Origin: Torreya grandis | Taxonomy: Eukaryota > Streptophyta > Pinopsida > Cupressales > Taxaceae | NCBI GenBank assembly: GCA_037957365.1 | Contig: JARHVA010007802.1 | Coordinates: forward strand, 541,606 to 605,605 | Reading direction: 5' to 3' | DNA length: 64,000 nt | Part shown: one piece after another, positions 33,371 through 46,906 of the stretch | Layout: each line of letters opens with the position of its first letter | How positions within the stretch are numbered: position 1 is the first letter of the stretch | Position numbers and translations under genes: made by a program | The notes under the pieces: model-generated | Told to the model about the DNA's origin: nothing | Databases searched by the model: none | What the model saw: the letters and a program-made list of their open reading frames with translations, nothing else

Positions 33371-36300
33371 AAAACTTGTAATTAATCTAACTCTAAGGAA
33401 AATAGTTTGAAACACTTTGACTCAATATTAGCACATGGATTTTTTAAAAAAATTTACCTTGGTATAAGACATTAACTATAGGTACATGCATGTCAATGTC
33501 AACTAATCAAAATAAGAGTGATGAGTAAAACATTCAAGCCCAAGTGATAAGTGAGGCTCCAATGTAAACTAACTGCACTTTGATTTATACTTAAAAAGAG
33601 AGTTTTGACCTTAGTTCAAGGCAAAAAATCTACTCAAGACACACAAAAATAGACCAATTACTATATCTAGGTAAAGGGGTCTTCAAAGCAAGCATGGAAT
33701 TAGCCCAAGTTACATAATTAAAAGGTGAGAGGTAAACACCCAAGCCAAAATTAAGACATAGATATAGACTGATCAATTTTGAATTTGAACTTCATAAGAC
33801 AAATTCTAAACTTATTTTAAAAAAACTTAGATTTTTCAAATGGATGATATCCTAAACCCAAAGGGATGGCATAATGACACCATTTTTAGACCAAAGTTAT
33901 ATGTAACTTTAAACTTGGTTTAAAACAAGGTAATTTTTTTGGAAAAATACAAGTAGCATAACAACTCTCCTTCAATAAAATGGTATGATAATGGTTTTGG
34001 ATTCAAAACTTCAAGTTAAATACTTAAAATAAAATAAGAAGTGTAACGATGCCTTATTTAAATAAGTGACACACACATAAATATTTTTAAGATAAAAATT
34101 CAAGGTAAAAGTGTGACACCAAATAGACTGAATAACACTTCTTGGGCAAAATTTTGATAAAAACATGTGATGGTTATGGCTCATTTTGAACAAACAAATA
34201 ATTTCTAGTCTCAAAACACACATGTAAATCAAAAAAAATAGAAATAACCCAAATGACTCATCCTATCCCTATAATTGACATAAGTGTGTATAGCTTCTAC
34301 CAAATTTTCATCGATATACCAATTCTTGTGAGGAATTAAGAGTTAATCCAAAAATTAAAGTATAGGGGTAGGTATAGTTTTTACGCCCCCTCTGTCTCTC
34401 AAACATTGTTATGTGGCATGAACTTAGAGTGAGGATCACTCAGCATTTGGTAATAAATTATGTGATAAGTCATGATAACTAAAATTTTATAAGTTTTAAA
34501 CTCACTATATGGTCCCAAGTGTGGCTAACACAAGGGTAAAATCACATCAATTGGGTTCATACCTACTAACTTATTATGCAAGGGTCTATTCCTTTACATA
34601 AACACTCCAGCCATGTATTACTTAGTAGAGTTTGATGTTTAGCAAGACCTAACCAAAGTTTTTAGTTAAGATTAGAGAGGCTAGCTACTCAACCCCCTAG
34701 TACTCCCAATATCATGTGCCCTAATTTATATACCTTATTATGGAGTGGGGTTGGTACAATGCTAGAAAATGAAGTCCCAGGTCAACGCACCCCTAAAAAA
34801 CTCATGGGAGGTGATGAGCTCCATCCCACAAATTAAATTCATAAAAAGAAATAAATCAAAATGAAAAATATGTTAGAGGTCACTTTTGAATCACCCAAGT
34901 CACTCAAAGCTTAGGGAGAGCATACATCACATTCTTTTCGACACAACTTTACAAATAATGGCAATAAACTAGGCATTTTTGGTCATCTAAGTTTCTTAAA
35001 GGGGATGGGGAGAGAGCATGCATGCTAAATTTTATGTTTGAAAAAATCAAATAACCTAATATCAGTATTTAAAACTAGATAAAGAACAAATAAAAATCAA
35101 AAAAAACCCTAAGGATCTCTAACTAAAGATTTAGATTATTTTTTCTAACACCAAATTAAAATGTATTTGAAATTTTTGGTCCCTTGGCCATGTTTGTACT
35201 TTTAAAAGCTGGGAAATGATAAAATACAAAATTTTAAGTGATTTTAAAGAAACTTAACTAAATGTGAATGAATTTTAACCTTTTTTTGTGAATTTAGACT
35301 TTGTAAAAGGAAAAATTGATTCAAAAACACTTAAACATCCTCTTTCTTGGCTTAATTTTCTGCAAATAAGGTTAGTGGGTTAATTTATGCTTAAAGTCAA
35401 GGTGAAATTCTTTCAAGTTAGCTCAATAAAACATAAAACTTAAATCTCAAGTTTCTAAAAAAAACATAGAGAAATCATTGATGATTATGCTAGGGATCAT
35501 TGTTGATTATAGCAATCAACGTTGATTTGTTATGATCATCACTGATTCCTGTAATAACACTAAAGATAGATGTATTTTGAAATAAAAATGATTGATAAAA
35601 ATGTTTCAAACTCAAATTTTTTTACTACCTTGCAAGAAGGTTAGACAGACAATAAATAAATTTTTAGGTACCAAAAAAAGAAAGAAAGAGTTGATTTTTA
35701 CTACATTTCTAGTTTGTTGTGTTTTTATGCAAAGATCATCATCAATTATTTTAGTGATCATTGTGGATTCTGATATGAATATTGATTATTTAATATGATG
35801 GTAAGTGCACAAAGTTGGGGGACAAAAAGTGGCCTACCCGTGGACATGTTTTTCTAAAATTTCATAAATTTGAACTTGTGTAAATAATTTGAGATGTCTA
35901 CACTCCAAATTTGAAGATGGTGTGAAAACATGAAATGTATAATTTCAAGTCTAGTTTCCAAAACACTAATTTTTTTTAAATGGTTAAATATAACTAGGTC
36001 AAACATCTAAAATTTGAATGGGAGCACCTATTTTTCAGAAAACATAGTAGATATACCACCATGAAGTGCACCATTTTTTGAGTAGCATTTAATATTATTT
36101 GAAACCCTTTTGGGATATTCTAGAGAAAATATTCTAGCAAGTCACCTATTTTTTGTGTGTTTTTTCAATGAATACGTTTTTATGAATTTTACAAGTAAAT
36201 AGATCCTAGAAACTGATAAAGAAATGGATATCCATCCGTGTGACATGCCTAACTACCTCCAAAACAACAAAATTCAATTTTTTTTTAATGTGTGTAGAAT

Positions 36301-36600
36301 TAGGCCTACTATGTCACCATATAATTTATTTTCCACTTGGATCAATAAAAGACAAATTACATGAACATGTATAGGCATGTATGTTTGCAACATGTAATGG
36401 CCATAAAAAGGCATAGTTAGAAATAAATATAGTTTGAAACCTTAAACTAGTTTTAAAAATGATTTCTAACTATGTTAAGTGTATTTGGCAATCAAATTTT
36501 AAATTTGTTATTTATTTTTATACCTTTCAAAACTCGGTTGTACATTGATAGTCCAAGCCTTTAACTAATGAATCCAAGCCATTCTCAAGCTAAAAGGCAT
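33371..36600. other. Non-coding interior of the 30-kb candidate
   Basis: No gene was recognised. GATCAT and TTGATTA words cluster near 35,470-35,560 and 35,730-35,790. The sequence at 35,800-36,000 looks like generic decayed LTR or untranslated DNA, without boundaries I can set. Confidence 0.4.
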
Positions 36601-36624
36601 AGGAATTCAATTCAAATTCAAATA

Positions 36625-36795
36625 CCTTGATCACATTTATAATGTGATCATGTTAATAATGTGATCTTATTAATAACGTGATCACATTATTAACATGATG
36701 ATCACATTATTAACTACGTTATTAACATGATCACATTATTAACTATGTTGTTAATGTTATCATGATATTTAATAACATGATCATGTTACATATTC
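36625..36795. repeat. Palindromic motif cluster 1
   Basis: About eight variants of the near-palindrome TAATGTGATCATGTTATTAA and its reverse complement are packed into 170 bp, in both orientations. The same motif forms clusters at 40,920-41,310 and 54,580-54,810. Confidence 0.85.
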
Positions 36796-36959
36796 TCAAC
36801 ATCCTAAAACCTGAATAGGAGCCATTAGGCCTAGTAGTCTTAAGATAAAATATTGGTTTCAGATTAAGATTGTTATTTGGGACTAATGTTCTTGTCAAGA
36901 ATTGATAACATTAAATGATAATTGGAGATGTATTAACCTATGAATCAATTTAATGTTCC

Positions 36960-38345
36960 TTTGACCCCAATATGGTGTGAAATCAAGCCAATAGACCCCA
37001 AATTGACATTAGATGGACATATTTCCTTGGATGGAGCTTGGTTGGCCCCAATTACATATCAAACTAAACTAAATACTTGCTTTTTTTAATATGGTGTGTA
37101 ATTAGAGACCCAATTGACATCATATGGACATAATTCCTTTATCAAGGCTCATTTAACCCTGATTATGTATTAGATTGAAGTAAATATTCAATTAGTTTAA
37201 TATGGTGTGTTTTCAAAGCCCTAATTAACATTATATTGAAGGAATTCCTTGCACAAGGGCCAATTACTCTTAATTATAGATTATACTAAAGAAAATACTC
37301 AATTGGTTCAATATGATGTGCAATTAGGGAAAAATATTCACAATGGACTTTAGATAGACATAATCATTGCATGGGGTGAAAAATGCCTCGATTGATATTT
37401 TAGGTGGAAGCAGTTAATTACATAGGACTTGGTTGTCCTCAATTTTGTATAGTATTGAAAAAATACCAATTGACTTTAAAAATGGTATAACTAGATCCCC
37501 AAATAACATTATATGAATGTAATTCCTTGCTTGGGGATTTATTATCCCTACTAACAAATCATATTGAACCTAAATACTCAATTGGTTCAATATGGTGTGT
37601 AATCAGGGCTAATGGAACCCAACCAGAATATTATATGGACAAAATTACTCTCATGGGGCTCAGTTGGCCCCAATTATGTATAAGATAAAACCAAATGCAT
37701 GATTAGCTAGATCTAGTTTACAATTGGAACCAATGAAGTTATAATTGAAATTAGATGTATTTAGTTACTTGCATGAGCCTTAGTTGTCCATAATTACACA
37801 TTCAAATAAACTAAATAGTTTCTTGATTCAATATGTTATGTATTTGGGACCAACAAAACCCCCTATTGACAGTAGAAGGATGAAATTTATTACACGAGGA
37901 TTGTTTGGACTAAATTTCATAGATCATATTGAACCAAATATTTTTTTAGTTAAATTTGGTACATAATTAGAATCCCATTTTTTATTAGATGGATGTAATT
38001 CCTTATAGAGGGTTCAATTGGTCCTAATTTCATATCAAATTCAATCAAATGCTCAATTATTTGAATAAGGTATGCAATTAGGGCCCTAATTAAAATTATG
38101 TTGACACAATTCCTTGGGTAAGCCTCGATTGGCCTAAATTATGTATCATTTGGAACTAAATACAATAAGGGCCAAGTAAGCCCCAATTTCTATTTAGATG
38201 AATGTAATTCCTTGCACACAGTTCTTTTGAATCGAATTGCATATCAAATTGAAAAAATACTTATTTTTTAATATGGTAAGCACTTGGATCCCTAATTTAT
38301 ATCATATGGATGAAATTCCTTACATTGAGGCTAAGTAGGCCCCTA
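36960..38345 (+). repeat. 115-bp tandem array, about 12 diverged copies
   Basis: Each unit carries TTCAATATGGTGTGTAATTA, AATTGACATTATATGGAC, ATAATTCCTTGCATGG, TTGGCCCCAATTATGTAT and AACTAAATACTCAATTGG. Marker positions for the AATATGGTGTG-like word are near 36,970, 37,086, 37,200, 37,310, 37,478, 37,588, 37,708, 37,830, 37,952, 38,064, 38,165 and 38,268, about 115 bp apart. No coding frame. Confidence 0.85.
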
Positions 38346-38362
38346 GGATCAATTTATCCCCA

Positions 38363-40265
38363 ATTAACATCCTGTATATATAGTAATAAATAGGTTCACA
38401 AGGATGAACTTGGTTAAAATTGCATCAGTCATTACCACAATTACCTTCATAGGCTCAATATGTGATGATGTAGGGGATAATTGATCCCAAATTCACATTC
38501 TTTACTCATAGATCTACATTCAAGGAGCTCAAATTTGCCTCAATCACCATTATGATTGTACCTTATATACCATAAAACCTATACCCTAATCCTTAATCCC
38601 TAAAGTTCTTAATCCCTAACATCTAAACCATAAATATAAAATCTTTAAACCTTGAAGTAATAATTTTAGCATAGAAATTAACATCATTTAGACTAATAAT
38701 TAAGTTCATAGGGATCAGTTTGGCCTAAATCATGTGACTAATTAACTCATTTGACTAATTCACTTAACCTACATGATGACATCCATGGTATAATGACAAC
38801 CCAATGTATAGTCATAAATAGGTCCAAGTGATTCAAATTGTCCTTAATTATCTTTTTGATTGACCCTATGTACCCTAAACCATGTATATATATTAAAACC
38901 TAGAAGCTATAAACCATAAACTCTAAACACTATACCCTAAATTGTAAACCATTTAATCTCCCTATTTACCAACTTCAATTTAGTCCCAATTAACATCCTT
39001 TTTAGTAAGAATTTGGTTTGAACACATGGCATATCTAGTGATTAGACATTGATAATGTCCTTAAACCTAAACTCGATGCCCTAATCCCTAATCCCTAAAA
39101 AATAAATTGTAAACCCTATGCCTTAAAGCCCACTACATGCCATAAACATAGATACCTTAAGATATAACTAATTTTATCATAAGATGTCATAAAATGCACT
39201 TTTTAAACCTATGGCTAAAACCTTTGGAGTACTAATCTAATTGTGCATATGTTTAATAAATTGGGGCTATTTATATCCCCATCAACCCAATTAACCAAAG
39301 AAGAGGATATATTTGATTATTTTAATTGAGGAGGCATTTGAGGCCAATTCTAACCCTTTTAATAGCAAGATATGATTTGGGACAAAATCAAAAGATTGAT
39401 CTTCTATCATGAATTGATCTAATTAGTCAATTTTCACAATTCCCTATGTGATCTAGGAAAAATTGAGCTCCTAAACCAAATGTATGGCTCAATCAATTAT
39501 ATAACATGTATGGAATATATACATGTCATAATTAACCCTACTTTTATCAAAAATGCAAACATGAAGGTAATCAAGTCATAAATAGGTATCACAAATAGCT
39601 CAAATGTTATTTAGTTACCTTAGTGATTGGATCCTATATCTGATATATTAAACCCTAAGTTACCCTGTACCATTTAACTTTAACCCTAAACCTTGTACCA
39701 TTTACATTAAACCCTAAGTCATAAGCCCTAACCCCTAAACCCTTTACATTATAGACCTTAAACCCTAAACTAATAAATTTAGCCCCAAATAACATCATTT
39801 ATAATATAATAATAATTAGGTTCATAGGGATGAAATTGGTTAAAATTTCATCACTCATTACCATAATTGACTTTGAAAGCTTGATCTGTGATGATGTGGG
39901 GGATAATTAATCCCAAATTCACATTCTGTAATCATAGATATAGGTTCAAGGCTCCCAAGTTTTCCTTAATTACCTACACATTTATATAAATATACCCCAA
40001 AACCTATACCCTAAGCCCTAATCCTTAAATTTCATAATCCCTAAACTCTAAACCATAAATATAAACTCTTTAAACCTTAAACCAATCATTTTAGCCCAAA
40101 TTAACATCATTTATAAATTAAAAATTAAGTTCATAGGGCTCAGTTGGCCTAAATCACACAAATGATTGCCCCATTTGCTAATTCACTCAATATACATGAT
40201 GACATATAGGGTATAATGACAACCCAAAAAAACATTTTATAGTCAAAAATGGGTCCAATTGATTT
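38363..40265 (+). repeat. 480-bp direct repeat pair with telomere-like tracts
   Basis: 38363-38850 and 39790-40265 align along their lengths: TTCATAGGGATGAA, GTGATGATGTAGGGGATAAT, CCCAAATTCACATTCT, AAACCTATACCCTAA, then TGATGACAT and TATAATGACAACCCA. Inside and between them lie degenerate CCCTAAA-type tracts at about 38,580-38,650, 38,870-38,960, 39,060-39,140, 39,645-39,780 and 40,000-40,085, with a further tract at 40,795-40,905. CCCTAAA is the plant telomere unit; here units are broken up by CCTAATC and CATAAAC variants. Confidence 0.75.
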
Positions 40266-40328
40266 AATAATGTTATTAAATTATTCTTAACATAGGCAAC
40301 CCTCAGTTCTTGATTCACTTATCAACAA

Positions 40329-40329
<1 letters not shown>

Positions 40330-40385
<56 letters not shown>
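40330..40385. repeat. (TTA)n microsatellite 1
   Basis: Uninterrupted trinucleotide run of about 18 units. Confidence 0.98.
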
Positions 40386-40919
40386 TGGGGCTTACACGTG
40401 CTTAGAGCTGCTTTCTCCAAGTATTAGGAGAAGGGAAAAAAATGACTTGAGAAGTAATATGGAATCTAATGCACTTTGGGAAACATATTGGCTAGCCACT
40501 TAATAAATTAAAATTGCAAATGATATGGCATTTAATAAACTTTGGGAAATGTGCCCAAAAACATTTTTATGCCACGTATGTCATAAAATCATGTTACCTA
40601 ATGTTTTATTAAATGCACATATCATTTCAATTTATGGGGAGCCATTTCCCTTCCATCACAATGTCAATTCAAAACTATGGGCTTTAACGTAAGGAATAAT
40701 GCAAGCATCCATAAAGCCAAGCCATTATATGGGAAAGGTCCCAGTAGATGTGCACCTTAACTTTGGAACTTAATTATAATCCCAAATCTATAAAACATAA
40801 ATTTTAATCCCTAATCCCTAATCCATAATCCATAAACCCTACGCACTAATGCCTAAATCCCTAATCCATAAACCCTATGAACTAATGCTTAAATCCCTAA
40901 TCCCTTATCTATATTAAGT

Positions 40920-41310
40920 ATAACATGATCACATTACTTAATAATGAGATCATGTTATTCTTAACATAGGCAACAATAGGTCCTCATTTCCAATTACCAA
41001 CCCTAAATCTTATAATGTTAATAACATGATTGCATTATTCTATAATGCAATCATGTTATTGTCGATATAAGCTTCTCAATGGGTTGGATGGGCCTAGACC
41101 TTATAGAACTCATAACACGATTGTGTTATTACAATAACATAATTACATTATGTGTTATATAAGGTCCTAGCCCATCTAACCCATTGAGAAGCTTATATCG
41201 ACAATAACATGATCACATTATGTAATATAAGCTTATCAATGGGTTGGATGGGCCATGACCTTCTAGAACACGTAACACAATCATGTTATGTAATAACACG
41301 ATCATTTTAT
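40920..41310. repeat. Palindromic motif cluster 2 with inverted repeat
   Basis: Variants of AATAACATGATCACATTAT surround a longer inverted repeat. Arms at about 41,047-41,104 and 41,159-41,216 share ATGTTATTGTCGATATAAGC and TTCTCAATGGGTTGGATGGG in opposite orientation. A third copy in the left-arm direction follows at 41,208-41,300. Confidence 0.8.
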
Positions 41311-41322
41311 ATAATGAAATTA

Positions 41323-41406
<84 letters not shown>
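41323..41406. repeat. (ATT)n microsatellite 2
   Basis: Run of about 28 units just upstream of the decayed protein gene. It produces spurious poly-Tyr and poly-Asn frames on the two strands. Confidence 0.98.
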
Positions 41407-41407
<1 letters not shown>

Positions 41408-41559
41408 GATTAATCTCACTTATCAATGATTATTTTTATCCCAAATCAAGACTTTTGTCCCCACAAACATTCTCTTTGTACTTCTGCAAGATTTGCATAC
41501 CTATGTACTTGACGCCACCTTTAAAAAGTTGTCAATTATCCCTTATAATAGGTTCCAAA

Positions 41560-44500
41560 TCACATCTGAAGAGGAAGAGGAATTTGTTGAATAATAAAAC
41601 ACCAAAAGAATTAGAATATTTGAGAGAGAAACACAAGCTACAAATGCAAAAAATTCATGGTAAACAAGGTACAAACCCTAATCCTAATGAACCAAATGCC
41701 ATAGATAATGAGCCAATTGATGATAATAAATTAAGAAATGATTAAATGGACTATAATTAATTGAATAATGTTGAAATTGACCATAATTAAATTTACCATA
41801 ATTAAATTAATAATAATGAAATTGAAAATAATTAATTAGTTAATTTTGGAAGTTCACATTCGAAGTTCTAAGTTTTTAATTTTGTTGATGATGAGTCTAT
41901 GTATGATGCTTCACCCCTCATGAATGAGTAAAATTTGATGGAAACAAATAATGATGAAATTAGCCATCAATAAAATTTCATGGAAACATATAATTAAGAA
42001 ATTAACAATGAAGAAAATGTCATCCCACCTCTAAATAATGAAAGTAATAATGGTTTTGAAACACCCTCTCAAAAAATTCCACCATTAACAATAGCTCCAA
42101 TAAGTTGATGAAAATATTTTAAAACCAATGAATAACAAAATGTCTGATCACCATTCAATAAGACTAGCTCAACAAATTTGGGATGCTTTCTTTCATAATT
42201 TGGAATGTGATAGCCAAAGATGTGAATTATTTATTTCATTGATAAAATTGATTAATATGAGACCTATAATATACACATTACGACTAAGAACATCTAACAC
42301 GGATGATGAAAATGATATAATTATTGAAAATCTCCATGATGCATATCATATTTTAGGCCCAAGATCATGCAATAAAGATTGTAATATTACCTAATGTATA
42401 ATGACAACTTGTGTAATAAATGCTAAAATAGGAAAAAACTAATTAATTTCAAAAATAAGCTAAACACTTGATATAAATAGAAAAACATTAATGAAAGAAA
42501 TTACAAGATGTGAAATACTTAATGAACCTAATACCAATGAGATCTGGGTATTCTCTGGTAGACTTTTATGAAAGGAAAAGGCTATAGCTGATAATCTCAA
42601 AGAGTTGCTCAATTTTGGAAAGACAATTCAAGAGTTTTTCCCAATGCAAGAGAAGTGAAAAAAAAAGTTGGTTCTCATAACCGTGAACCACATCCATAAC
42701 ATTTATTATAAATGAATCAAACATGAATTTACTCTAAATTTTTGGAAAAACATCCACAAAGTTATATTTGTCAAAGATGTTTTGAGATGACAAAACCTTT
42801 TTATGTTAAAATAAATTACACATGCACCACTTGTTGTTGTAGGCAACATGTTGAATTCTCAATACACTATGATGTTTTTTTCCATATTCATTTTACTTTG
42901 CATACTAACATTTTTTAGGATTATGGCATTCAATCGCCACTAAAATCATTAAGAAAATTTAATCCAACTATCTTATGAAAAATACTAGACGGGCAATTAT
43001 TTTATAATAAATCATGTTTAAATAGAAATTAGAGCATTTGTGGTGGATAGAAAAATTTTTAAAAATGTATCCATGAGGAGATTACAAGTGCACTTGGAAA
43101 AGAATTAGTTCATTTAACCAAATATAAATCAATGACTTATTAATTAAAAGATGGCAAAAAATCTAAAAGGTGTGAGCTTATTACCAAAAAGGTACATGTT
43201 TCTAAATTTTTGGTCAAATTTAGGGAGAAGATTGTTTATGACTATGCAAGGTACACACATAGGGATAGATGGTTGGATGAACATTTAAAGATATGTAAGG
43301 ATACATTCCCACTTAGTTCCATTATTTCATTAGTTGATTTTTCAGATAATTACACATTCAAACCCCAAATGGAATTTCAATCATAGTATTACAACTCATC
43401 ACAAGTTACCTTATTTATGCATGCACCTAATAGTACAAAGCAACAACATAAAATATTAAGGGAGTATCATTTCTATATCAATGATGACATATCAAATTTT
43501 TTAGAGCATGTGCAAGGTTATTTTTATAATTTCTATGAACAATTGAGTCATAGGAACATTACTTTCAATCAACATTACATTTAGTTAGACAATTGCACAT
43601 CAAAATTCAAAAATGCATGGATGTTTTATTGGTTGATCAGGATACATGTTACCACTGGTGTAGAACACATTTAGAGTTTCATCAAGGTTGGCCATGGAAA
43701 AGGGGAACATGGTGGTACTAGAGCATGTGTAAAAAGAGCTATTGTAAGGGAGGAGTTGGAATTTGAAGAGGGTGTTCATTTGATAGATGTAAAAATTATG
43801 GTTGAATAGTGTAATGAGAACATATGTCATGGTGTTCAACCAAATTTTACTATTTTTAGAAATTTTTGGTTAATGTAGGAATAACACTTGGCAAAGCATG
43901 ATGATTGTATGACTCTAATAGGTTCAAGTGACCTCCACTCATTTTGTAGCTCAAATGCAAGTTCTTAGACTATTCAAATGAGAAACATGGCATGTTTCTA
44001 TTCTACATGCGGAGACTCTACTTGGAATGAGTGTGGGTATATGATTAGAGTTCTAAACCTCTAATTATGATCAACACATATTAGGTTCTAACATCATTAC
44101 AACTTATAGATATGAAATCATCAGATGGCTTTGACCATGTAATTGATATAGTGCAACTAGGTAGAATATTTTTCATTATGTACAATTTATTCTTATTATT
44201 TAATATATCTTCATAGTGTCACTAAAAATGATTTTTTGTGATATATGGCATGTTTTTATAGTTATTTCAGATGAGGCTAATGAAGAAGGCACTGATTACT
44301 AGTTGTGTCAGTGTGTAGAGAGAAAGAAAAAATTAACTTACCTAGTTATAAGTGGAGAAAACATTGACTATCCCACTAGGTCAGTGGTAGTCACTGAAAC
44401 TTGGTTTCAATGATATCATATAAAAAAATTAGATCAATGTTTATTATAAGAGTTTGAAATGCATAGGAATATACTGCACTATTTGCATTTGATTCTTGTT

Positions 44501-44752
44501 ATGAATGTTCAATTACAAAAATATCACGAAAGGCCATTAAACAAGAAACTATGAAAAGTTTAGGAGTCAGATCATGAAGCTATTCTTGATATTATCAAGT
44601 TTAGACTATATATTATTGGTTCATTGAATTTAAATATGGAGTATGTTGACTTTTCAAATATAGATGTAATCAATGTTACCAAATGTTTTTATTTTCTAGG
44701 TAGTACATATATAAATTTCATTTGTAATTACTTACTAACAATTTTTTTGTAG
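41560..44752 (+). pseudogene. Decayed gene for a Cys-rich, possibly DDE-type protein
   Basis: N-terminal part (41,560-42,110): a basic KRKR cluster, then an Asn/Glu/Asp-rich linker with stops after Asn where NQ probably stood. After a frame change, 42,128-42,394 is open (AQQIWDAFFHNLECDSQRCE). From about 42,748 to 44,036 one frame runs some 430 codons without a frameshift, broken only by stops. It holds Cys pairs (YICQRCF, YTCTTCCCRQHVEF, CLNRN-SICGG), then DNCTSKFKNA near 43,588 and GHGKGEHGG near 43,690. A DN/D..SQFK block followed by GHGKG resembles the catalytic region of some transposon-encoded proteins; that is inference. GT...AG introns are plausible at 44,161-44,270 and 44,700-44,752, so it is not a retrocopy. 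I do not recognise the family by name. Confidence 0.6.
44161..44270 (+). other. Candidate spliceosomal intron in the decayed gene
   Basis: The interval starts GTAGAATATT and ends GTTATTTCAG after a T-rich stretch. Joining the sides gives a frame through GAG-GCT-AAT-GAA into CVERKKKLTYLVISGENIDY, which continues as readable protein to about 44,690. A further candidate (44,700-44,752) ends TTTTTTTGTAG. Confidence 0.45.
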
Positions 44753-44764
44753 GTTAGTGGTGCC

Positions 44765-46829
44765 AAATAAGCTTCCACCTTCATGTGGTTAGAACTATCA
44801 AAAAAGAATTATATGTTCTTGAAGATAAGATAAGCTTAGGTTTTATTATTATTTGAATGTAGGCTAAAAATTTGCATTTTTATTTTATTAGGAATGGTGT
44901 TCTTAAGGCCAGAATGGGTGGTGGGTTTATTGATCGATCCTAACGAGAGGCCAAGAACCTAGTCCTAGATGTTATCCATCCCCTTAGACATGTTGAAGGT
45001 GTCAGTTTTCACTCATGAATCATTTGAATAAGATTTTTGTAACCACAACTTGAACTCTAATAACATTTATTATCAGTGTTTTTGCTCTCCAAAATGGTAG
45101 TGAAAATGCACTTCTGAGAGGATTCAAATGTCATGGTGGTGTGATAACATGTTATTTGCCTATTTGGACATGATAAAAGTGATAGATTCATATGTGGAGG
45201 TCCCAAAGGTAGAAATGCCTGTTGGAACTCAAGAAGTTGTTTGTTCACTAACAAAAACTTACATTTTTGGACTCATCACTACTACTTGTCTAACAAATTG
45301 ATCTCTAATCTTCCACCTGAGTAATCTAGGGTGTGATTAGATGGATTAATTAGGTGTGTGAGGGATTTTTCATTTCATGTAAATGACTTAAAGTTTTTGT
45401 TTTATGCATGTTTAAATTTAGGTTTAAAATTTGTATTTTTCTTGTATTGGGAAGGGTGTTCTTGAGGTCAAAATGGGTGGTGGGTTTATCGATTGATCCT
45501 AACAGGAGGCCAAAAACCTGGTATTAGACATTATCCATCCCCCTATATGTGTTTTAGGTTTATTTTTCACTCATGAATCATCTAAAGAAGAGTTATGCAA
45601 CCACAACTTAAACTTTGATAATATTTGTTATCAGTGTTTACACTCTCCAGAATGATAGTGAAAATGCACTTCTATCTAGATTCAAATGTTATGATGCTGT
45701 GATAACATGTAATTTGCCTATTTTGACTTGGTCAAAGTGATATATTAATGGGTGAAGGTCCCAGAGGTATAAATTCTAGTTGGAGCTCGACAAGTTACTT
45801 GTTTACTAACAAAAACTTACATTTTTGGGCCCATCACTGCAACTTGTCTAATAGATTGATTTTGAAGCTTCCACCCGAGTGATATAGCATGTAATTAGAG
45901 GTATTAAGGAGGTAATAATGGATCTGATGGTTCATGGAAATGACTTACATTTTTCATTTTATGCATGTTTGAACTTAGGCTAAAAATTGCATTTTTGTTG
46001 TATTGGGAAGGGTGTTCTTGAGGCCAAAATAGGTGGTGAGTTTATCGATCGAGCCTAAAAAGAGGCTAATAACTTGGTACTATACATTATCCACCCCCTT
46101 AGACATTTTTTTAGTGTCATTTTTCACTCAAGAAGCATTAGAATTAGAGTTTTGTAACCACAACTTGAACTTTGACATTATTTGTTGTCAGTATTTTCGC
46201 TCTCTAAAATGATAGTGTTTTTGCACTTTTAGGTGGATTTGAACATCATGGTTGTGTGATAGCATGTAATTTGTCTACTTGTATGTGATAAAAATGAAAT
46301 ATTCATAGGTTTAGGTCATAGAGGTATAAATGCCAATTGGAAATTGAGAAGTTGCTTGTTCACTAATAAAAACTTATATTTTTTGACCCATCATTGCAAC
46401 TTGTCTAATGGATTGATATCAAAGATTCCAAATAAGTGATATAGGGTGTGATTAGATGGATTAAGGAGTTACATTAAGGATCTTATGGTTCACTAAAATG
46501 ACTTAAAAAAAAATTATGCGTGTTTGATCTTAGGCTAAAAAAATGCATCTTTCTTGTATTAAGAAGGGTGTTCTTGAGGTCAAAATGGGTGGTAGGTTTA
46601 TCGATCAAGCTTGATGGGAGGTTAATAACCTGATAATATATGTTATACAACCCCTATATGTTTTTTAAATTGTATTTTTCACTTAGGAATCATCAAAATT
46701 AGAGTTCTTCAACCACAACTAAAACTCTAATAACATTTGTTGTCAGTGTTTCCATTCTCCAGAATGGTAGTGTTTTTTCACTTTCAGGTGGATCTGAATG
46801 TCATGGTAGTCTAATAACATGTAATTTAC

Positions 46830-46906
<77 letters not shown>

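Noticed and set aside
38580..40910. A true telomere or a chromosome end
   Set aside because: The CCCTAAA-type units are degenerate, discontinuous and lie inside duplicated interstitial DNA with sequence on both sides.
41209..41745. Open frame with a long poly-Tyr run (and its antisense poly-Asn frame)
   Set aside because: The run is an (ATT)n microsatellite. Only the part after about 41,560 is kept, as the N-terminus of the decayed gene.
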